The position numbers were made by a program, and so were the translations under genes. DNA of 64,000 nucleotides from NCBI GenBank assembly GCA_902550285.1, contig CACCYQ010000001.1:1-64000 (forward strand), written 5' to 3'. This DNA comes from an uncultured Pelagibacteraceae bacterium (GTDB lineage: Bacteria; Pseudomonadota; Alphaproteobacteria; Pelagibacterales; Pelagibacteraceae). Positions 1 to 9,066 of this stretch are shown in pieces (within the stretch, counting starts at the first letter, position 1; every line of letters starts with the position of its first letter). The notes under the pieces are model-generated. The model saw only the letters and a program-made list of their open reading frames with translations, had not been told where the DNA came from and made no database searches.

Positions 1-1279
1 CTCTAGCATCAACAAAATTTCTAGTTAGTTTAGAAGTTCTTTCATAAAATCCGGTGTTTCTAGTTAATTTTGTTTCTGAGTCTGTTTTCATTCTAAATGC
101 AAAGGATTTTGTAAATTCTTTTTTTTTATCATAAGTTCTTACAAAGATATCAGTTGGGTTCCATGAATTGCAAGCATCAATATCACTTGGACAAGCTGTT
201 GTTCCGCAAGTTAAATCTTTAAGTGCTTTAAATATTACATAATCACCAGGTCTAGAAAAAGATTCATCTGATAACACTGAGTTAAGACCGCCAGCTGAGG
301 TATTAAAAAAAAGGTTTATAGCATGCCAACCCCTTTTTTTTTGAACTCCAAACTTTTCCATAGAGTTATTTAAATTGTCAGAGCAATTTGCGTGGCCAAA
401 ATATCCTGCATCTTCATAATACTTTGATGTACAAGCTAAATTGAAAGTATCATGCTTTCCTACAGTATCCCTAATTACTTCTATTAAAGGCTCATGATCT
501 GTATCATAAAATTTAGAAAACAACCCTGGTCCTGGAAAAGTACTTGCCATAAAAGTTCTTGTTGTTTGCCAATCTAAACCTTTTTCAATTTTTTTATCTA
601 ATTTTGCTGTGTCAAAAGCCACAAAATCAGAGCATTGTCTTCCCGTTGGAGAAATTACCTGAATATAGTCACCTTCTTTTACTTGAAATGAAATAGCAGA
701 CGAGCGATCTATATTTGTTTCATTAAGAGGATCAAACATGGGATCTGGAATTACTTTATGTTCTTTATCTTTGGTAATTTTTGCTCTTTTCACAAAAATA
801 GTTAAATCAGTAGGAGGGTTTTGTTCACTAACTAACATTTCAGAACCTGGAGCTGCAAAAATACAATAACATTTATCTTTTGATTTTAATTTTACTTTTT
901 CTCCCCAGTTTGTATCTTTATCAAAAACAATAGAGGCTTTAGCTTTTGTAATTTCCAAATTTCTTTTTTTTAATTGGTAAGCAGCTATTTTTGAATTCTC
1001 ATCTTTACTCGAAAGTATTTTTTTTAATTCTGATGTATCTTTATTTTCTTTTAAATTTAAAATTCCTGTTTCTGACTTCCCATTTTTGTTAAAAACTGAA
1101 ATTTCGCAAATTTGATTTCCTTCGTTATTTATTATTTCTATTTCATCATCAGGAAAAATTTGAATTCCAGTAATACCACCACCATTTACAACATATCTTT
1201 CAACTCCAGGTGGTAGAATATTCAATCCTGGCTCTTTTATATGAAAACTTGTTTCAGCCATTTTTTTAATACTAACCAT
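1..1279 (-). CDS. tdm: Trimethylamine N-oxide demethylase (Tdm), N-terminal part with DUF1989 domain; truncated by window start
   Basis: Own reverse-strand translation from ATG at 1279 (MVSIKKMAETSFHIKEPGLNILPPGVERYVV...) is open to base 1. DUF1989-like motifs: ACTSKYYEDAGYFGHANCSDNL and SRPGDYVIFKALKDLTCGTTACPSDIDACN. Context: divergent from a betaine/TMAO-type ABC transporter and near tmm. The C-terminal GcvT domain would lie outside the window. Confidence 0.75.
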   Translation of the reverse strand, partial: MVSIKKMAETSFHIKEPGLNILPPGVERYVVNGGGITGIQIFPDDEIEIINNEGNQICEISVFNKNGKSETGILNLKENKDTSELKKILSSKDENSKIAAYQLKKRNLEITKAKASIVFDKDTNWGEKVKLKSKDKCYCIFAAPGSEMLVSEQNPPTDLTIFVKRAKITKDKEHKVIPDPMFDPLNETNIDRSSAISFQVKEGDYIQVISPTGRQCSDFVAFDTAKLDKKIEKGLDWQTTRTFMASTFPGPGLFSKFYDTDHEPLIEVIRDTVGKHDTFNLACTSKYYEDAGYFGHANCSDNLNNSMEKFGVQKKRGWHAINLFFNTSAGGLNSVLSDESFSRPGDYVIFKALKDLTCGTTACPSDIDACNSWNPTDIFVRTYDKKKEFTKSFAFRMKTDSETKLTRNTGFYERTSKLTRNFVDAR

Positions 1280-1361
1280 ATTATATCCAACACTTGTTGA
1301 CTATAGTTTTAATTAAGAACATACTTGAGCACTTAATATATTAAGAAAGGGGAAGTAAGTT

Positions 1362-2330
1362 ATGAAAAATAAGAATATGCCGATAATAATCGGTGTCATA
1401 GTTCTAGTAGTTATCGGACTTGTTTTCTTTATGCAGGGCGGAGATAAAACTGCAAAGAAAGCTGGTGATAGCGCAGAACCAATTGTAATACCAACTCACA
1501 ACTGGTCTAGCCAAGTAGTTATGGCTTACGTTATAGGTGGTATTTTTGAAGCCAATGGCAACAATGTAAAATATGTTCCAGCTGACTCCCAAGCTGTATA
1601 TGAATCAATTCGTATAGGTGATGTAACAATATCACATGAAGTGTGGGAATCTGCATTTGGTAAATCATTTACAACAGCTCTAGACAAAGGTGGTATACTT
1701 GATTGGGGAGATCACGAAGCGAGAACTCTTGAAGATATGGGATATCCTGACTGGGTTGCTGACAAATGTCCAGGTCTACCAGATTGGACTGCTTTAAAAA
1801 GTCCTGATTGTGCTGCAGCCTTTGTAACACCTGACTCAGGTGGAAAAGGTCGTATGTTAGAAGGACCTCAAACTTGGCACGGGGATTTAATACCTCAAAG
1901 AATTGACGCTTTAGGTTTAGGAGATCTATGGGTTGTTAAATTTGCTGGAAGTGCAGATGCACTTTGGGCAGAATTAGCAGCAGCTAAAAAAGAAGATAGA
2001 GGAACTATAATTTTTAACTGGACACCAAACTTTACTGATGGTGCTGGTTTTACATTTATAAAATTTCCTCCATACACTGCTGGTTGCAGACCAGAAGATG
2101 GTGGTGACGGAAAATGTGGTTCGCCAGATGGTTATTTGAAAAAGGCTGTTAATGCAGACTTTCCAAAAACTCATCCAGGAGCAGCAGGCATTTTCAAAAA
2201 AATGTCATTCTCTACTGGCCAAATTGGTGCAATGGCAGCTTTAGTTGACCTTGACAAAATGACTCACGAAGATGCAGCTAAAAAATGGTTAGCTGACAAC
2301 GAGTCAGTTTGGAAAGCTTGGATGAACTAA
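1362..2330 (+). CDS. tmoX: ABC transporter substrate-binding protein, OpuAC/ProX family, likely TMAO-binding (TmoX-type)
   Basis: OpuAC-like sequence with N-terminal membrane segment; linked to ATPase and permease genes of the glycine-betaine class and to tdm/tmm. Confidence 0.75.
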   Translation: MKNKNMPIIIGVIVLVVIGLVFFMQGGDKTAKKAGDSAEPIVIPTHNWSSQVVMAYVIGGIFEANGNNVKYVPADSQAVYESIRIGDVTISHEVWESAFGKSFTTALDKGGILDWGDHEARTLEDMGYPDWVADKCPGLPDWTALKSPDCAAAFVTPDSGGKGRMLEGPQTWHGDLIPQRIDALGLGDLWVVKFAGSADALWAELAAAKKEDRGTIIFNWTPNFTDGAGFTFIKFPPYTAGCRPEDGGDGKCGSPDGYLKKAVNADFPKTHPGAAGIFKKMSFSTGQIGAMAALVDLDKMTHEDAAKKWLADNESVWKAWMN

Positions 2331-2360
2331 TATTATAGAGCATAAAAGCTGAAAAATTAA

Positions 2361-2396
2361 AATCTCTCCCGACTTTGTTGGGGGGGATTTTTTTTT
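2361..2396 (+). terminator. Rho-independent terminator after the SBP gene
   Basis: Hairpin TCTCTCCCGAC-TTT-GTTGGGGGGGA followed by T-tract (aatctctcccgactttgttgggggggattttttttt). Confidence 0.8.
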
Positions 2397-2421
2397 ATAA
2401 AATATTGTGTAAAATGAAACA

Positions 2422-2799
2422 ATGAAAAAATATCTCTTTATCATAATTTTAAGTTTATTAATTTCATCTTCTGCATCAGCTCGTAAGGTAGGATGTAAAG
2501 AAGGTAATTGTGAAAATGGTTTTGGTTTATGGGTTTCTACAGACGGCACAACTTATGAAGGAGAATGGGCTGGAACAAAAAAAAATGGTCAAGGAATTGA
2601 AACTTGGCCTAATGGATATATTTATAAAGGTGAATTTAAAAATAGTGAATGGAGTGGACAAGGTATTTTAATTTTTCCAAACGGTGCAACTTATGAAGGA
2701 GAATGGGCTAATGGTTTTATGAATGGAAAGGGAACATTTACTTGGTCAGATGGAAAACAGGCTTCAGGAACTTGGAAAAATGGCAAGCTACAAGAGTAA
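2422..2799 (+). CDS. Secreted MORN-repeat protein
   Basis: Signal peptide (MKKYLFIIILSLLISSSASA) and MORN repeats (YEGEWAGTKKNGQG, YKGEFKNSEWSGQG, YEGEWANGFMNGKG). Confidence 0.85.
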   Translation: MKKYLFIIILSLLISSSASARKVGCKEGNCENGFGLWVSTDGTTYEGEWAGTKKNGQGIETWPNGYIYKGEFKNSEWSGQGILIFPNGATYEGEWANGFMNGKGTFTWSDGKQASGTWKNGKLQE

Positions 2800-2807
2800 A
2801 TAAGACA

Positions 2808-3359
2808 ATGATAGAAAACAAATATTTAAATAAATTAAAAGAGCTACCCGAACCAGTTAAACAATTCGGTGGGCTGATTTCTATAACAGTTTTGGTAATT
2901 TTATCTTTTACTATTTTAAATATTTATTGGGGTGGAGGTGATGAATTAATTAGAAAAATGAAAATAGAAGAGGAAAGAATTGAAAAAGAAAAAAAACTAA
3001 ATGAAGTTATATCAAATCTTCCATCAGGTATTGTAGTATTCTACGATGGATCTGATCATTATAAATTATCTAAAGAACAATACGAAGCAGTTTGTAAAAT
3101 AACTAAACTTATTCCACAACGTGCAATTATGGCTGCCCATTTCTTAAACTATAAAGCTTATGAATTATATACTATCAATGGTAATAAGATTAACGATACT
3201 TTTGTTAAATGGGACAAAGATAAAAATAAATGTTTTGCTGGTTACACCGTAAGCGGAAGTAATGTTGGAGTGAATGAAACAGCAAATGTCTCTGGAGAGG
3301 TTTTAAGTTTTTTGAGTACCGGAATTGATACCAGAGTCTATTTTATTAAAAATTTTTAG
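2808..3359 (+). CDS. Hypothetical membrane-anchored protein
   Basis: ORF 2742..3359, with likely start at ATG 2808 (MIENKYLNKLKEL) after the MORN gene stop; one N-terminal TM segment. Confidence 0.65.
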   Translation: MIENKYLNKLKELPEPVKQFGGLISITVLVILSFTILNIYWGGGDELIRKMKIEEERIEKEKKLNEVISNLPSGIVVFYDGSDHYKLSKEQYEAVCKITKLIPQRAIMAAHFLNYKAYELYTINGNKINDTFVKWDKDKNKCFAGYTVSGSNVGVNETANVSGEVLSFLSTGIDTRVYFIKNF

Positions 3360-3423
3360 GGAGGAAAAACAACAATATATAGATTTTAATTTTATTAAAT
3401 ATCGTATAACTTGTTAATTGATA

Positions 3424-4455
3424 ATGACTGATGCTGTAATTAAATGTGAATCTGTCTACAAAATATTTGGTGCAAACGCCAAAAAGATGCTCCAAGAAGC
3501 AAATGGAAATGTAGATGCAAAAACATTCCAAGAAAATGGATGTATTGTAGGTGTGAACAATGCTTCCTTTGAAGTTGCAAAAGGAGAAATGCTGGTTGTT
3601 ATGGGTTTGTCTGGTTCAGGAAAATCTACGTTATTAAGATGTATATCAAGATTAACAGATGCGACTGGTGGAAAAATTTATATAGAAGGCCAAGATTTGC
3701 TTTCATTAAAAGAAAAAGAACTTATTGAACTTAGAAGAAATAAAATGGGAATGGTTTTCCAAAGTTTTGCTTTACTTCCACATAAAACAGTTTTGGAAAA
3801 CATTGCTTTTCCACTTCAAATCAAAGGAATAGAGACTGAAAAAAGTATCAATAAAGCTATGGACATGGTTAAACTCGTCGGTCTTGATGGTAGAGAAAAT
3901 TATTTTCCAAGAGAACTTTCAGGTGGACAGCAACAAAGAGTAGGTATCGCTCGATCATTAGCTGTAGAACCCGATATTTGGTTTTTAGATGAACCATTCT
4001 CAGCGCTAGACCCATTAATTAGAAAGGAAATGCAAGACGAATTTTTAAGACTTCAAGAAAAATTAAAAAAAACAATCATGTTTATTACTCATGATTTTGA
4101 CGAAGCATTAAAACTTGCTGATCGTATTGCAATTATGAAAGATGGAATAATTGAACAGTTAGACACCCCAGCAAAAATTGTTTTAAATCCAGCAACTGAA
4201 TATGTAAAAAAATTCACTGAAGAAGTGCCAAGAGAAAAAGTTTTAATAATAGAAGATGTAATGGACGCACCAACCTCAGACAATTTAAGCAATCTAAAAG
4301 TTTCAAAAGACGAAATAATAGAAAATGTAGCTGAAAAGATTTTATCACAAGAAAAGTCTGTAGGTGTAACTGACGAAAATAATAAAATTGTTGGAACTGT
4401 TCATCCTTCAAAAATAATTCATACTGTTTTTGGAGGAAGAAAAGAAAACAGTTAA
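3424..4455 (+). CDS. tmoW: Glycine betaine/TMAO-type ABC transporter ATP-binding protein (TmoW/OpuAA-like)
   Basis: Walker A GLSGSGKST, signature LSGGQQQR, Walker B DIWFLDEPF; C-terminal CBS-like tail. ATG at 3424 preferred over TTG at 3418. Confidence 0.85.
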   Translation: MTDAVIKCESVYKIFGANAKKMLQEANGNVDAKTFQENGCIVGVNNASFEVAKGEMLVVMGLSGSGKSTLLRCISRLTDATGGKIYIEGQDLLSLKEKELIELRRNKMGMVFQSFALLPHKTVLENIAFPLQIKGIETEKSINKAMDMVKLVGLDGRENYFPRELSGGQQQRVGIARSLAVEPDIWFLDEPFSALDPLIRKEMQDEFLRLQEKLKKTIMFITHDFDEALKLADRIAIMKDGIIEQLDTPAKIVLNPATEYVKKFTEEVPREKVLIIEDVMDAPTSDNLSNLKVSKDEIIENVAEKILSQEKSVGVTDENNKIVGTVHPSKIIHTVFGGRKENS

Positions 4456-4458
4456 ATT

Positions 4459-6612
4459 ATGGAATTATTAAAAAAATATCCAAAATTATTTCAGTGGTTA
4501 TTTTTACTAGTTGTATTTTTTGCTTTATGTTTTGCTATTGATGTTCCTGAAACCTATAAGTTTATAAGGGGTCAAGCTGAGTTTATTAAAGATCCAAACC
4601 AAAGCACTTACACACTCTTTGGTAAAGAAGTAAGGTATTATGCATTTGATAATTTTTGGAGACTACCCCCTTTACTTGGATGGTTACCTATTTGGATAAA
4701 TGATGGCCTTTTTTTTCTATTGAATGAATGGATGCCAATGGAGTTTTGGGATTCAGCTACACAAGAATACAAAACTCGACCTTTAGTTCTACAAATATCA
4801 AGAAATATAACAGCGTTTATGACATTTCTTATAGAATTTATTAGAGAAATTTTATTAGGTGGTGTTGAAACAATTGTAGCATTCACTAGTTGGAATTTTG
4901 TAAGTGCATATCCGTGGGCAAAATTACCTGGTTTACCTTGGACAATTGTTGCTGCGGGTGCAGCCATATTAGCTTACAAATTAAGTGGTAAGGGTTTAGC
5001 TATATTTGCTGGCTTGGTAATGATTTATATTTCAGTGTTTGGTCAATGGAAACCTTCAATGCAAACGCTTTCTTTTATATTAGTAGCAGCACCACTTTCA
5101 TTTATTTTTGGATTGAGTTTAGGTGTTATGGCTTATAAGAGCAAACGTGTTGAGAAAGCATTATACCCAATACTTCTAGTTATGCAGACTATGCCTCAAT
5201 ATGCTGTTTTAGTTCCTGCTATGGTTTTGTTTGGAATTGGTGATCATGCTGCAGTTATAATAACAATGGTTGTTGCTATTCCACCGATGATCCTATTAAC
5301 TTTGATAGGCCTTAGAGGGGTATCTCCAGAAGTTATTGAAGCTGGGAAAATGAGCGGATGTAGTAATTGGCAGCTTATGACTGAAGTATTAATTCCAACT
5401 GCAAGAAGAGATATTCTAATTGGTGTTAACCAAGTCATTATGGTTTGTTTTTCTATGGCGGTTATCTCAGCTTTTATAGGTGCTAAAGGACTGGGATGGA
5501 ATTTATTGTTAGCTTTAAATCAGTTGAATATTGGTTTAGCACTAGAAGCAGGTTTATGTATTAGTTTTATCGCAATTCTTTTAGATAAAATGTCTTTGGC
5601 TTGGGCAAATAAACAAACAGATTATTTTGGTAACCTGACATTTTATCAACGTTATAAAAACTCAATATTTTTTGGAGGGGCTGTGCTGGTTGGATTGATC
5701 CTTGCTTTAGCAGGATCTTTTTTCTTTAAGGAAGGTTTTAATTATTTATACGAGGTTCCTCATAATAAAGGAATATCAACAGCAGACTTCTGGAACAAAG
5801 GCGTTGATTGGATTTTTGATACGTTTTTTGTATACATAAAAGCATTTAATACTTGGTTAATAACAGAAGTTCTCCAGCCAATGAGAGCATTGTATCTAAG
5901 AATGCCAGCAGTTGCTACTTTAGTGTTAGTTGTTGGTGCGGGTTATATAATTGGTGGAATTCGTTCAGCTTTTACAGTAGGTGGATTAACATTATTTATA
6001 GCTCTAAGTCCATGGTGGGATAGAGCATTAGTCACAACATACATGGCAACTTTTGGAGTTATTATATCTTGTACAATTGGATTTGTTGTTGGAACTTTAT
6101 GTCAACAAAACAAATATACTACAAATTTTATGTTAGGAATTTGTGATATTTTTCAAACATTTCCTTCGTTTGTATACCTAATTCCAGTAATGATGTTATT
6201 TGGAGTTACAGACACTTCCGTATTAATTGCTGTAATTGTTTATGCAACTATACCAGCAACAAGGTATACTATTGAGGGATTAAGAAGCGTTCCAGCTGCT
6301 TTGCATGATGCAGCTACAATGTCAGGTGTAACAAAATTACAAAGATTATTCAAAATAGAATTTCCCTTAGCATTTCCACATATGATGCTTGGCGTAAATC
6401 AAACAATAGTATTTGCACTATTTATGGTAATTATAGGAGCATTTATTGGAACAGAAGATTTGGGACAATACATTTTAAAAGCCTTATCAGATAAAGCTGG
6501 TGGTGGAAAAGGATTAACACTTGGCATTTGTGTTGCTTTCATAGGCCTTATATTTGATAATCTAATTAGAACTTGGGTTGAAAAAAGAAAAAAACATCTT
6601 GGCATAGATTAA
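4459..6612 (+). CDS. tmoV: Glycine betaine/TMAO-type ABC transporter permease with two fused permease domains (TmoV-like)
   Basis: 717 aa, many TM segments; two BPD_transp-like EAA loops (EAGKMSGCSNWQLMTEVLIP; DAATMSGVTKLQRLFKIEFP). Confidence 0.85.
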   Translation: MELLKKYPKLFQWLFLLVVFFALCFAIDVPETYKFIRGQAEFIKDPNQSTYTLFGKEVRYYAFDNFWRLPPLLGWLPIWINDGLFFLLNEWMPMEFWDSATQEYKTRPLVLQISRNITAFMTFLIEFIREILLGGVETIVAFTSWNFVSAYPWAKLPGLPWTIVAAGAAILAYKLSGKGLAIFAGLVMIYISVFGQWKPSMQTLSFILVAAPLSFIFGLSLGVMAYKSKRVEKALYPILLVMQTMPQYAVLVPAMVLFGIGDHAAVIITMVVAIPPMILLTLIGLRGVSPEVIEAGKMSGCSNWQLMTEVLIPTARRDILIGVNQVIMVCFSMAVISAFIGAKGLGWNLLLALNQLNIGLALEAGLCISFIAILLDKMSLAWANKQTDYFGNLTFYQRYKNSIFFGGAVLVGLILALAGSFFFKEGFNYLYEVPHNKGISTADFWNKGVDWIFDTFFVYIKAFNTWLITEVLQPMRALYLRMPAVATLVLVVGAGYIIGGIRSAFTVGGLTLFIALSPWWDRALVTTYMATFGVIISCTIGFVVGTLCQQNKYTTNFMLGICDIFQTFPSFVYLIPVMMLFGVTDTSVLIAVIVYATIPATRYTIEGLRSVPAALHDAATMSGVTKLQRLFKIEFPLAFPHMMLGVNQTIVFALFMVIIGAFIGTEDLGQYILKALSDKAGGGKGLTLGICVAFIGLIFDNLIRTWVEKRKKHLGID

Positions 6613-6616
6613 AACT

Positions 6617-8089
6617 GTGAAAAAATTTCTTGTTGCCATTGATCAAGGCACTACATCTAGTAGAGCTATTTTATTTAATTTGTCTGGCAAACCTATTTAT
6701 ATTTCTCAAAAAGAATTTAGGCAATATTTTCCAAAAAATGGTTGGGTAGAACATAATCCAAGTGAGATTTGGAATACAGTAAAAAAAGTTTTGTTAGATG
6801 TAATTGCTAAAAGTAAAAAATTAAAAGGTAAAATATTATCAATTGGTATAACAAATCAGAGAGAAACCACTATTCTATGGGATAAAAAAACAGGAAAACA
6901 TGTTTATAATGCAATTGTTTGGCAAGATAGAAGAACTGAAGAATATTGTAAGAAAATAAAAAAAAAAGAAAACTTAATAAGAAAAAAAACGGGCTTATTT
7001 ATTGATCCATATTTTTCTGCTACCAAAATAAAGTGGATATTAGAAAATGTTTCAAAGGCAAAAAATCTTTTAAAAAAAAAACAATTATTATTTGGTACAA
7101 TTGATAGTTTTTTAATCTGGAAACTTACTAAGGGCAAAGTTCATGCAACAGATGCAACTAACGCTTCAAGAACTATGCTTTTTAATATTAATAAAAATAA
7201 TTGGGATAATGAAATTTTAAAAATTTTTAAAATAAATAAAAATATATTACCAGTAGTAAAAAACTCAGCAGATGATTTTGGATATATTAGTAAAAAAATT
7301 ATTGGTGAAAAAATACCTATTTCAGGTGTTTTAGGTGATCAACAAGCAGCAGCATTTGGTCAAGCTTGTTTTGAAAAAGGATCTGTAAAAAGCACATATG
7401 GCACAGGAGCTTTTGTAATTATGAATACTGGTAATAAAAAATTGATTTCAAAAAATAAATTGCTCACAACCATTTGCTACAGATTAAATAACAAGAATAC
7501 TTTTGCAATAGAGGGCTCTATTTTTGTAGCTGGAGCTGGAGTTCAGTGGTTAAGAGATAAAATTAGGTTAATAAATAACGCTTATGAAACAGAAAAAATT
7601 GCAAAATCAAAAGAAAATAATAATGGTGTCTATATTGTGCCTGCTTTCACTGGTTTAGGCGCACCATATTGGAACTCGAGCTCTCGTGGATTAATTACTG
7701 GACTAACAAGAAATAGTGATTGGAAAGATCTGGTGCGTGCAACGATAGAGTCTGCTGCTTATCAAAGTTATGATTTATTTGAGTCTATGAGAAAAGATGG
7801 ATTAAAACCCAGGATTGTTAAAGTAGATGGTGGAATGGTTACTAACAATTGGTTTTCCCAATTTTTATCTAATATAATTGATACAAAAGTTATAAGACCA
7901 AAGGTTAAAGAAACTACAGCTTTAGGAGTAGCTTTTATGGCAGGATTAAAAATAGGAGTTTATAAATCACTTTCTGATATTTCAAATTATTGGAAAATAG
8001 ATAAAAAATTCAATCCAAAAATAAGCAAATCAAACCGTACTAAGCTGTTGAAAGGTTGGCAACAAGCAATTAGAAAAACATTAGTTTAA
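6617..8089 (+). CDS. glpK: Glycerol kinase
   Basis: FGGY family: AIDQGTTSSRAI, GVLGDQQAAAFGQ, VDGGMVTNNWFSQF. Confidence 0.95.
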   Translation: MKKFLVAIDQGTTSSRAILFNLSGKPIYISQKEFRQYFPKNGWVEHNPSEIWNTVKKVLLDVIAKSKKLKGKILSIGITNQRETTILWDKKTGKHVYNAIVWQDRRTEEYCKKIKKKENLIRKKTGLFIDPYFSATKIKWILENVSKAKNLLKKKQLLFGTIDSFLIWKLTKGKVHATDATNASRTMLFNINKNNWDNEILKIFKINKNILPVVKNSADDFGYISKKIIGEKIPISGVLGDQQAAAFGQACFEKGSVKSTYGTGAFVIMNTGNKKLISKNKLLTTICYRLNNKNTFAIEGSIFVAGAGVQWLRDKIRLINNAYETEKIAKSKENNNGVYIVPAFTGLGAPYWNSSSRGLITGLTRNSDWKDLVRATIESAAYQSYDLFESMRKDGLKPRIVKVDGGMVTNNWFSQFLSNIIDTKVIRPKVKETTALGVAFMAGLKIGVYKSLSDISNYWKIDKKFNPKISKSNRTKLLKGWQQAIRKTLV

Positions 8090-9051
8090 TGAAAAAAATA
8101 TTAGTCATTGGTGGTGGAGCAATGGGTTCAGCATTTACAATTCCTTGCCTAGAAAATAAAAATAAAGTTACTATTACAGAACCTTATAGCAAAGCTTTTA
8201 TTAAAAACCTTTCTTCAAAAAATAAATTTCACTCAAGTTTAAAGATAAATCTTCCAAAAAGTTTAAAATTTAGAAAATTTTCCACAAATTTATTGAGAGA
8301 AAAATTTGATTTGATTGTAATAGCTTTAAGTCTCTCGGGTATTGATTTTATTAGCAAAGAACTAAAAAAATCAAAATTTAAAAATCCAATATTGGTACTT
8401 ACTAAAGGATTAAAATACGAAAAAAAAAATAATAAAATTTTAACAATTTCGGAACAATTAAAAAAGAATTATAATGGAATGAATATTTCAGTTTTAAAAG
8501 GTCCTTGCTTAGCCAAGGAACTTGCTAGAAAAAGTCACACTAGTGTAATTGTAGCTAATAAAAATATTAAAATAGCTAAACAGATAGGCAAGATGATTTC
8601 TACAAAATATTACGCTATAGAATTTTCTAATGATATTATTGGTGTAGAAGTATGTTCTGCGATAAAAAATATATATGCAATGATAATTGGAGCAGGCCAA
8701 AGTTTAAATACATCATCAAGTTTATTTCAAAAATCAATAATTGAAATGAAATATTTAACTAAATATTTTAAAGGAAAAGAAGTAACAACTCTGGGACTTG
8801 CAGGAGTGGGCGATTTATATGTTAGCGCAGCAGGTGGAAGAAATAGCAAAATGGGGAGTTACTTAGGAAAAGGATTTACATTTAAAAAAGCAAAAAAAAA
8901 ATTTATGCCCAAAGATACAGTTGAAGGAGAGCAACTTGCTAGAGAGATAGCGCCATATATATTAAAAAAAATAAATAAGAAAAAAATTCCTTTAATGACT
9001 AATTTATTGAAAACTATCCTAAAAAATAAAAAATTAAATATAAGATTATAA
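8089..9051 (+). CDS. gpsA: NAD(P)-dependent glycerol-3-phosphate dehydrogenase (GpsA-like)
   Basis: ILVIGGGAMGSAF N-terminus, CSAIKNIYAMIIGAG, TLGLAGVGDLYVSAAGGRNSKMG; start overlaps glpK stop. Confidence 0.85.
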   Translation: MKKILVIGGGAMGSAFTIPCLENKNKVTITEPYSKAFIKNLSSKNKFHSSLKINLPKSLKFRKFSTNLLREKFDLIVIALSLSGIDFISKELKKSKFKNPILVLTKGLKYEKKNNKILTISEQLKKNYNGMNISVLKGPCLAKELARKSHTSVIVANKNIKIAKQIGKMISTKYYAIEFSNDIIGVEVCSAIKNIYAMIIGAGQSLNTSSSLFQKSIIEMKYLTKYFKGKEVTTLGLAGVGDLYVSAAGGRNSKMGSYLGKGFTFKKAKKKFMPKDTVEGEQLAREIAPYILKKINKKKIPLMTNLLKTILKNKKLNIRL

Positions 9052-9066
9052 ATAAAATTTAGTTTT

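Noticed and set aside
1404-5438. Antisense ORFs in the track within the tmo genes (e.g. 1404-1592, 1895-2077, 4089-4292, 4638-4967)
   Set aside because: They lie wholly inside well-supported genes on the opposite strand, show no domain signature and have biased composition; the same applies to similar antisense ORFs through the window.
1362-6612. Simple assignment of the first ABC system as a glycine betaine/proline transporter
   Set aside because: Sequence class alone is ambiguous; linkage to tdm and tmm favours TMAO, so it was called TmoXWV-like with reduced confidence.
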